Source: Actinomycetota bacterium
GTDB taxonomy: Bacteria; Actinomycetota; Acidimicrobiia; Acidimicrobiales; Ilumatobacteraceae
Length of the DNA: 5,088 nt
Direction: 5' to 3'
Assembly (NCBI GenBank): GCA_005789925.1
Contig: SXWG01000146.1
Coordinates: 1 to 5,088 of the forward strand
The notes under the pieces are model-generated. The model ran no database searches and was not told the DNA's origin. It saw only the letters and a list, made by a program, of their open reading frames with translations. A program made the translations under genes and the position numbers. Of this stretch, positions 1-5,088 are shown in pieces. How positions within the stretch are numbered: the first letter of the stretch is position 1; each line of letters begins with the position of its first letter.

Positions 1-1
1 G

Positions 2-3000
2 GGGGCCGTCGATCTGGTGATCCAAGTCGAGTCACCAGGAGCGGTCAGCCGAGGGCTGCAACGCATCGGGCGCGCGGGGCACCATGTCGGCGAGCCAAGT
101 GCCGGCACGATCTACCCGAAACATCGGCACGACTTGCTCGAGTCGGCGGTGGTGGTGCGTCGCATGCTCGACGGTGCCGTTGAATCGACCGCATACTTGC
201 GCAACCCGCTCGATGTGCTCGCACAGCAGATCATCGCCCATCTGTCGATCGCTGGCGACGTGCAGGTTTCCGACCTCGTCGCCATGGTGCGACGTTGCGC
301 GAACTACGCCGACCTCGCCGACGATGTGTTCCACGGAGTGCTCGATCTGCTGAGTGGTCGGTATCCGAGCGAAGAGTTCAGTGAGTTGAAGCCCCGCATT
401 GTGTGGGACCGCATCGCCGCGACGGTGCGGGCACGTGACGGGGCACAACGTCTCGCCGTCATCAACGGTGGCACGATCCCTGACCGCGGTTTGTTCGGTG
501 TCTTTTTGCCTGACGGAACAAGGGTCGGTGAGCTGGACGAAGAAATGGTCTACGAGTCACGTCCAGGCGAGACGTTTCTGCTCGGGGCAAGCACCTGGCG
601 CATCGAGGACATCACGTTCGAGCGTGTCATCGTCACCCCCGCGCCCGGAGAGCACGGCAAGATGCCTTTCTGGCACGGCGACAGAATTGGTCGGCCTGTC
701 GAATTAGGCAGGGCATTCGGAGAGTTCCTTCGAGCGATGCGAGAGCTTGACGGGGAAGCGGCACTTCAGGTCCTCGCTGAGCGACATTGTCTCGATGCGC
801 GTGCAGCGTCGAACGTCATTCAATACCTCGACGAACAGGCTGAGGCAACGGGTGTGGTGCCCGATGATCGCACGATCGTGGTCGAGAGGTTCCGAGACGA
901 AATCGGCGACTGGCGTGTGTGTATCCACAGTCCCTTCGGAACGCCGGTGCACGCTCCGTGGGCGATGGCGATCGAGCGGCACTTCATCGAGAAGTTCGAC
1001 ATGCACATCGAAACGATGTGGGGTGACGACGGAATCGTCCTTCGACTTCCTGAAGCCATCGAGAACCTGAGCGTCGATGAGTTCTTGTTCGACCCAGAGC
1101 AGGTGCGAGACATCGTCGTCGATGCGGTGCCACAGACGTCACTCTTTGCGGCTCGATTCCGTGAGTGCGCTGCACGTGCACTACTACTTCCACGACGTCG
1201 ACCAGATCAGCGAACACCACTGTGGCAGCAACGACAACGAGCGGCAGACTTGCTCGCTGTCGCTGCCAAACATCCGACATTTCCGATGTTGCTCGAGACG
1301 AGTCGAGAATGCCTTCAAGACGTGTTCGATCTGCCGGCGCTACAGAGCATTCTCGGTGCGTTGAGGTCACGAACCATCCGCATCGTTAGTGTCGACACTC
1401 CGAAGGCTTCACCTTTCGCACAGAGCCTCTTGTTCAATTGGATCGCGTCGTACATGTACGAGGGCGATGCACCTCTGGCAGAACGTCGGGCTGCCGCACT
1501 TGCTCTTGATCGTGACCTGCTGAACAGCCTTCTTGGTGCTGAGGAACTTCGCGAGTTGCTCGATCGAGAGGCCATCGCAGAAGTCGAACTTGACCTTCAA
1601 TCTCTGTCAGAGCACCGAAGGGCACGAACCTTCGACGAGTTACATGACGTGCTTCGCAGAATTGGCGATCTGACCATCGCCGAACTTCGCGCGCGTTGTG
1701 ACGGTCCCGCAGACGCGTGGCTCGCAAGCCTCATTTCAGATCGTCGAGCAATTGCAATCCAACTAGCCGGTGACGAGCGTTTCATCGCCGCAGAAGATGC
1801 CAGTCGGTATCGCGACGCGTTCGGTTGCGCCCTGCCACTTGGTCTGCCGACGTCGTTCACCGAACCAGTGGCCCATCCGCTCGACGAAGTCGTGGGTCGC
1901 TTCGCGCGTACTCACACCCCATTTGTGACCAAGGCTGTCGCTCAACGTTTCGGAGTCACTGTCGAACGGGCGACGGCAGTGCTCATGGCACTTGAGGCTG
2001 CCGGACGCCTTGTACGAGGTGAATTCCAGCCCGACGGCACAGAAAGAGAATGGTGCGAGGCCGACGTGTTGCGCACGTTGCGCCGCCGATCGTTGGCCAG
2101 ATTGCGCAAAGAAGTCGAGCCGGTCGAACACGCAGCGCTCGGCCGATTCCTGCCGCAGTGGCAATCCGTCGGGTCTGCGCAGCGCGCAACCGAGGGTTTA
2201 GTCACCACCGTGTCGGTGTTGCAGGGAAGCGCCATTGTCGCGAGCACTCTCGAGTCAGATGTCCTGCCACTTCGTGTGCGCGGATATCGCGCAGCCGATC
2301 TCGACGCATTGTGCACGGCAGGTGAGGTCGTGTGGGTCGGAGCCGGAGCAATCGGGGCGAACGACGGTCGGGTTCGCTTGTTCTTCGCGGACCAAATGGA
2401 TCTTCTCGTCACATCCCTCGAACCGCAGCAAGCCCCAGATGGTGACCTGCATGTGGCTATTCGCGAACATCTTCGCCAGCGCGGTGCGGTGTTCTATTCA
2501 CAACTTCGAGCTGCAGCACCGCATGCAAGTGACGCTGAAGTGTTGACAGCGCTGTGGGACCTTGTGTGGGCAGGGGAAGTCACGAATGATTCACTCGCAC
2601 CGTTGCGTGCGTACCTTTCTGGCGGACGAGGGGCTGCAGCGCAAACTCGCGCACGGCACACTGGTCGTCATCAACGCCCACGACCTGGTCGCTTGACTCG
2701 TATCGGTCCTCCAACTGGTGCAGGTCGGTGGAGTCTCGTTCCGACGACGTCCGGTGCGCACACTGCAGAGTCAGCGATGGCGTATGCGCAACAACTTCTC
2801 GAGCGCCATGGTGTCGTCACGCGCGAGGCTGTGCTCGCCGAGGGAGGAGTCGGCGGTTTTGCGGCGGTGTATGCGGTCTTCAAAGTCATGGAAGAACGCG
2901 GGCATGTGCGACGCGGTTATTTCGTGAACGGACTCGGTGCTGCACAGTTCGCTCTTCCTGGCGCGGTCGATCGACTGCGCGATGTGCGAGAGCGCATCGA

Positions 3001-3382
3001 TGCCGAGCTTCATCCCGAGTTGCAACCTGAACCGATTGTTCTCCCTGCCACTGATCCTGCCCAGCCGTACGGATCAACGGTGCCATGGCCGATGTCGGAA
3101 GGGCGACCATCGCGCAGTGCCGGTGCATTGGTCGTGTTGCACGAAGGGGAAGCGCTTGTCTGGTTCGATGCCCGCAGTCACTCGCTGGTGACGTTCCCAT
3201 CGGCTGAAACTGATCATTCCTGGGCAGAGTCATTCGCGAAATTGGTGAAAGATGGACGACGTCGATCAATCGAAATTCGCAAAGTGAATGGCACGCCGCT
3301 CGATGCTCGACACGATTGCGTGCCTCACCTCGAGCGTGCTGGTTTCGTTGGCGGCTACCGAGGTTGGGTGTTGCGCGACTGA
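2..3382 (+). CDS. lhr: Large ATP-dependent helicase Lhr (5'-truncated by window edge)
   Basis: Lhr is a superfamily 2 helicase of bacterial DNA repair that translocates 3'-to-5' on single-stranded DNA and unwinds duplexes and RNA:DNA hybrids. The open frame begins at base 2 with no start codon. GTG at 17 is internal, because the residues before it (GAVDLV) already belong to helicase motif V. Motif VI, QRIGRAGH, with the arginine finger, is at in-window residues 20-27 (bases 59-82). A DEAD-associated/winged-helix region follows at ~65-125, then the Lhr-core barrel region with WRIEDIT, PGEHGKMPFWHGD and SPFGTPVHAPWA at ~198-320. Next come the family blocks ARFRECAARALLLPRR (~384-399) and MYEGDAPLAERRAAALALD (~485-503). 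The C-terminal winged-helix modules start at FTEPVAHPLDEVVGRFARTH (~619-638). After an Arg-rich linker (~875-900) the GRWSLVP block and a terminal beta-rich domain complete the protein. With ~370 missing residues the total would be ~1500, as in mycobacterial full-length Lhr. No frameshift is apparent, and the stop is TGA at 3380-3382. Confidence 0.96.
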   Translation, partial: GAVDLVIQVESPGAVSRGLQRIGRAGHHVGEPSAGTIYPKHRHDLLESAVVVRRMLDGAVESTAYLRNPLDVLAQQIIAHLSIAGDVQVSDLVAMVRRCANYADLADDVFHGVLDLLSGRYPSEEFSELKPRIVWDRIAATVRARDGAQRLAVINGGTIPDRGLFGVFLPDGTRVGELDEEMVYESRPGETFLLGASTWRIEDITFERVIVTPAPGEHGKMPFWHGDRIGRPVELGRAFGEFLRAMRELDGEAALQVLAERHCLDARAASNVIQYLDEQAEATGVVPDDRTIVVERFRDEIGDWRVCIHSPFGTPVHAPWAMAIERHFIEKFDMHIETMWGDDGIVLRLPEAIENLSVDEFLFDPEQVRDIVVDAVPQTSLFAARFRECAARALLLPRRRPDQRTPLWQQRQRAADLLAVAAKHPTFPMLLETSRECLQDVFDLPALQSILGALRSRTIRIVSVDTPKASPFAQSLLFNWIASYMYEGDAPLAERRAAALALDRDLLNSLLGAEELRELLDREAIAEVELDLQSLSEHRRARTFDELHDVLRRIGDLTIAELRARCDGPADAWLASLISDRRAIAIQLAGDERFIAAEDASRYRDAFGCALPLGLPTSFTEPVAHPLDEVVGRFARTHTPFVTKAVAQRFGVTVERATAVLMALEAAGRLVRGEFQPDGTEREWCEADVLRTLRRRSLARLRKEVEPVEHAALGRFLPQWQSVGSAQRATEGLVTTVSVLQGSAIVASTLESDVLPLRVRGYRAADLDALCTAGEVVWVGAGAIGANDGRVRLFFADQMDLLVTSLEPQQAPDGDLHVAIREHLRQRGAVFYSQLRAAAPHASDAEVLTALWDLVWAGEVTNDSLAPLRAYLSGGRGAAAQTRARHTGRHQRPRPGRLTRIGPPTGAGRWSLVPTTSGAHTAESAMAYAQQLLERHGVVTREAVLAEGGVGGFAAVYAVFKVMEERGHVRRGYFVNGLGAAQFALPGAVDRLRDVRERIDAELHPELQPEPIVLPATDPAQPYGSTVPWPMSEGRPSRSAGALVVLHEGEALVWFDARSHSLVTFPSAETDHSWAESFAKLVKDGRRRSIEIRKVNGTPLDARHDCVPHLERAGFVGGYRGWVLRD
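3355..3382. other. Convergent antisense overlap of the lhr and tetR 3' ends
   Basis: The last eight codons plus the stop of the TetR gene (ending TAG at 3357-3355) are complementary to the last codons of lhr (ending TGA at 3380-3382). The 28 shared bases encode both C-termini. There is no intergenic space for a conventional bidirectional terminator, and no GC hairpin with a T-tract was found nearby. Transcripts of each gene therefore probably run into the other. Confidence 0.85.
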
Positions 3383-3957
3383 CCGAGTGAGCGCAGCCCG
3401 GCCCATGCCAGACCACCGATCTGGCGACCAACGTCGACCGGGTCGAATGTCTCACCACTAGCGACCAGGTGTCTACTGACTGACTCTGACATGCCCACGA
3501 GGCCGTAGGCCATGGTGCGCCGCACTGATTCGCTGATGTCAGCAGCAATGAGAGGAGCGATCGCATCTGCAATGGCGCGCTCGACGCGTCGAATGGCGCC
3601 GGCGAATTCTTCATCGAGTCGAGCCCCACCACCGAACAACAGGTTGAAGGCGTCTTGGTGTGCGAGGACCCAGCTGAAATACGCGACCATTCCGCGTTCG
3701 GTCTGTTCGCGGCCATCGGCAGAGTCGACAGCCGCCTTCGTTATGGCTGCGATGAGGTCATTGCCGACAGCGTCGAGCAACTCGAGGTACAACTCACGTT
3801 TGCTGTCGAAGTGTTGATAGATGACGGGCTTCGTCACACCGATCGCGTCTGCGATGTCGTCCATCGAAGTCTCGTGATAGCCACGGTGCGAGAAGGCGAC
3901 CAACGCCGCATTCAGGATTTGTTCCCGCCGTTCGCCGGACGTCTGCTTCGTCGACAT
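3355..3957 (-). CDS. TetR/AcrR-family transcriptional regulator
   Basis: This is a 200-residue cytoplasmic DNA-binding regulator of typical TetR length. The N-terminal helix-turn-helix is plain: helix 1 around REQILNAALVAFSHRGY (11-27), then TSMDDIADAIGV (30-41) and the recognition region TKPVIYQHFDSKRELY (42-57). The rest is an all-helical ligand-binding and dimerisation domain, as usual for the family, so no ligand can be predicted. The frame stays open upstream to 4185, but the start is set at ATG 3957. That ATG has a good ribosome-binding site and sits just before the helix-turn-helix, and the longer reading would overlap the membrane-protein gene and add low-complexity Ser-rich sequence. 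It is the last gene of the minus-strand cluster, with one base separating it from the preceding stop, so translational coupling is likely. Its 3' end overlaps lhr. Family members usually repress their own operon or a neighbouring one. Here the likely target is the sortase operon promoter to the right, an inference that the sequence does not test. Confidence 0.95.
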   Translation of the reverse strand: MSTKQTSGERREQILNAALVAFSHRGYHETSMDDIADAIGVTKPVIYQHFDSKRELYLELLDAVGNDLIAAITKAAVDSADGREQTERGMVAYFSWVLAHQDAFNLLFGGGARLDEEFAGAIRRVERAIADAIAPLIAADISESVRRTMAYGLVGMSESVSRHLVASGETFDPVDVGRQIGGLAWAGLRSLGQSRNTQPR

Positions 3958-3958
3958 G

Positions 3959-4228
3959 TCACAGACCTCTTTCTCTGTCGTCACGTTCAGCAGCTTTGAC
4001 GGCGTATCCGAGGACGATGGACGGGGCGAGCAGAATCGAGCCAGCGATGAGGCTGATGATGACGATGGTGACAAGCGGACCCGAAAATCCGATTGCAAAT
4101 GCGATGACAAAGCAGCTGATACAGAATGCGTAGAGCAGGTATCCGATGCGATTGGCAAGCAAAGTGTAGTGAGCGATGCGAGCACGCCGCTGCCGAACTG
4201 GGTCGGTGTTGCTGTTCGAGTCGTTCAT
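3959..4228 (-). CDS. Small two-helix membrane protein of unknown function
   Basis: I do not recognise this 89-residue protein as a named family. Two hydrophobic segments are clear: residues ~28-48 (IGYLLYAFCISCFVIAFAIG) and ~52-77 (LVTIVIISLIAGSILLAPSI, continuing to VLGYAV). A short Ser-Gly-Pro turn separates them. The N-terminal cluster VRQRRAR (11-17) and the charged tail KAAERDDRER (78-87) suggest that both ends face the cytoplasm. The polar Asn/Ser-rich first ten residues do not look like a signal peptide. The ATG at 4228 is supported by GGGAG five bases upstream. The gene lies 21 bases after the sortase stop, and its TGA is one base before the tetR start, so co-transcription with both is likely. 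It could be a partner that senses or tethers at the membrane, or simply an uncharacterised actinobacterial membrane protein. The hydrophobic pattern and tight packing make it a convincing real gene, but its function is open. Confidence 0.88.
   Translation of the reverse strand: MNDSNSNTDPVRQRRARIAHYTLLANRIGYLLYAFCISCFVIAFAIGFSGPLVTIVIISLIAGSILLAPSIVLGYAVKAAERDDRERGL
3966..3972 (-). promoter_or_regulatory. Ribosome-binding site of the TetR gene
   Basis: On the minus strand AAAGAGG lies eight bases before ATG 3957. It fixes that ATG as the start against the longer open frame. It is embedded in the last codons (Glu-Arg-Gly) of the membrane-protein gene, so ribosomes finishing that gene pass over it. 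This is the arrangement expected for translational coupling. Confidence 0.75.
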
Positions 4229-4233
4229 GACGA

Positions 4234-4238
4234 CTCCC
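4234..4238 (-). promoter_or_regulatory. Ribosome-binding site of the small membrane protein gene
   Basis: GGGAG on the minus strand sits five bases upstream of ATG 4228, inside the 21-base gap after the sortase stop. It supports the chosen start. The gap is too short to hold a promoter or a terminator, which supports co-transcription with the sortase. Confidence 0.7.
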
Positions 4239-4249
4239 AGCGTAAGCGA

Positions 4250-5088
4250 CTACAGGTTGGTGGGGGTGAGCCTGGTGAGGTTCTCGTAGAAGAAATAGAG
4301 GATGACGACGAACGGGACAAGCGCAATGCCGTGGATGACCAATTGACGACCACGACGTCGTCCGACAAAGCCCCCTATCCACCACATGGCAACTGCGGCG
4401 AGGCCCCAGAGCAAAGTCTCAGGAACTGCTGAGGGATCATGCAGCCAGCCTTCGCCCAACACTTCGTCGTCAGACGTCGATGACTCAGCACTCGTCGGAG
4501 ATGGTGTCGATGTGGGTGGTGTCCACCGTGCTGTCGTCGCAACGGGTTCACGCAGGTCTGCTGACACGATGAGCCGGTTGGCAGATGTCCACTTCGGATG
4601 GCAGGTGACGAGAGTTGGGACTCCCTTTGTCGGATCAGCCGTTTCGAGGACTTCGACTGCAGACGGCTTCACGATGTCGACGGAGCGCACGTCATAGGTG
4701 AAGGATCCCTCGCGAGTCGTGATGGTGATCACGTCTCCTTTTTCCAGTTTGTCGAGGTCGGCAAATGGGGCACCGAACGTGCTGCGGTGTCCGGCAATCG
4801 CAGTGTTGCCGAGGCTTCCTGGCAAGGCAGTGTCGGGAAAGAGGCCCGGCCCCTTTTTTAGTGCCTTGTATGTAACTCCTGCGACGATCCAAGAATCGAC
4901 TTTGATTTTCTCAATCGAAATCTTTCCGACGGCGTCACCGGTATCGATTCCGTTTGCATCGATGGTCGATAGTGGACTTGTTGCCGTTGTGGTCTCTGGT
5001 GGGGCTGTGGCTGACGTGAACTGCTTCTCAAAGTCCTCCTGGAACCGTGCGGTCTGGATGCCAGTGCCCCAGAGTTGGTACGCCGTGA
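4250..5088 (-). CDS. Class E sortase with C-terminal membrane hairpin (N-terminus off window)
   Basis: Sortases are extracytoplasmic cysteine transpeptidases that cleave a C-terminal sorting signal and attach the protein to the cell wall or to pilin. Class E enzymes typically use LAxTG-type signals. The frame reads in from the right edge (first full codon 5084-5086) for 278 residues to TAG at 4250-4252. TTG at 4825 is internal. The fragment opens with AYQLWGTG, typical of the end of the N-terminal membrane anchor. A Thr/Pro/Ala-rich linker (~24-41) follows, then the catalytic barrel from ~50. Class E hallmarks are LKKGPG (76-81) and LPGSLGNTAIAGHRSTFGAP (88-107). The catalytic triad is visible: His100 in AGHR, Cys162 in TCHP and Arg171 in NRLIV. 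After the barrel come a Ser/Thr/Pro-rich linker (~183-207) and two predicted membrane helices (~224-240 and ~249-270) joined by the basic loop GRRRGRQ. It is the promoter-proximal gene of the visible minus-strand cluster. No substrate is encoded in the window. Confidence 0.94.
   Translation of the reverse strand, partial: TAYQLWGTGIQTARFQEDFEKQFTSATAPPETTTATSPLSTIDANGIDTGDAVGKISIEKIKVDSWIVAGVTYKALKKGPGLFPDTALPGSLGNTAIAGHRSTFGAPFADLDKLEKGDVITITTREGSFTYDVRSVDIVKPSAVEVLETADPTKGVPTLVTCHPKWTSANRLIVSADLREPVATTARWTPPTSTPSPTSAESSTSDDEVLGEGWLHDPSAVPETLLWGLAAVAMWWIGGFVGRRRGRQLVIHGIALVPFVVILYFFYENLTRLTPTNL

Noticed and set aside
1763..2412. Minus-strand open frames of 133 and 156 codons inside lhr
   Set aside because: Both are antisense to strongly conserved Lhr winged-helix sequence, with shadow-like Arg/Ser/Thr-rich composition and no family resemblance.
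3407..3425. Six-base inverted repeat GCCAGA/TCTGGC just after the lhr stop
   Set aside because: The stem is short, has a seven-base loop and no following T-tract, and lies in tetR coding sequence. It is too weak to call a terminator.
3477..3490. Short TGAC tandem-like repeat
   Set aside because: Only two to three imperfect units within tetR coding sequence, explained by the encoded Ser/Glu-rich residues (MSESVS).
2886..3716. 276-codon minus-strand open frame across the lhr 3' end and the tetR gene
   Set aside because: It runs through two well-supported genes in another frame, has the Arg/Ser/His-rich composition of a shadow frame in GC-rich DNA, and shows no recognisable motif.
3953..3960. 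Eight-base palindrome GACATGTC across the membrane-protein stop and tetR start
   Set aside because: It is shorter than usual TetR operators, lies inside a translational junction rather than a promoter, and is short enough to occur by chance.
3956..4432. 158-codon plus-strand open frame, Asp/Glu-rich
   Set aside because: It is antisense to the tetR start, the membrane protein and the sortase tail. Its acidic, low-complexity composition is what results from reading Val and Ile codons (GTC, ATC) backwards as GAC and GAT. It has no domain and no convincing context.
4841..4860. GC-rich stretch followed by six T on the plus strand, resembling a terminator
   Set aside because: The bases encode the conserved sortase segment LKKGPGLF on the minus strand. 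No adequate hairpin precedes the T-run, and no plus-strand gene ends here.

Overview
The window looks like chromosomal housekeeping DNA from a moderately high-GC actinobacterium. Two genes point that way: an actinobacterial-type full-length Lhr helicase and a class E sortase, a class found mainly in Actinomycetota. The moderate GC content and the sortase's C-terminal membrane extension would fit Acidimicrobiia or a relative, but that placement is an inference from style and not a proven assignment. No mobile element, CRISPR array, RNA gene, phage gene or integration site was seen.

Layout. Bases 2-3382 (+) hold the last ~1126 codons of lhr, a large DNA-repair helicase. Its first ~370 residues, including the Walker A and DEAH motifs, lie left of the window. 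On the other strand, three genes run right to left as a tight apparent operon: a class E sortase (4250 to beyond 5088, N-terminus off the right edge), an 89-residue two-helix membrane protein (3959-4228) and a TetR-family regulator (3355-3957). The sortase and the membrane protein are 21 bases apart. The membrane protein's stop and the regulator's start are separated by one base. The regulator gene converges on lhr and overlaps its 3' end by 28 bases. Coding density is essentially complete, and no stretch above 300 bases lacks a gene.

How the genes work together. Lhr acts on DNA in the cytoplasm and has no evident functional tie to the minus-strand genes. The minus-strand genes combine an extracytoplasmic cell-wall transpeptidase, a small membrane protein of unknown role and a cytoplasmic ligand-sensing repressor. 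The regulator may control its own operon, but its operator would lie upstream of the sortase, outside this window. No sortase substrate with a sorting signal is visible.

Nothing here amounts to a clearly new system. The observations most worth a second look are the stop/start-coupled membrane protein plus TetR pair behind a sortase, the antisense overlap of the regulator gene with lhr, and the sortase's C-terminal two-helix extension.
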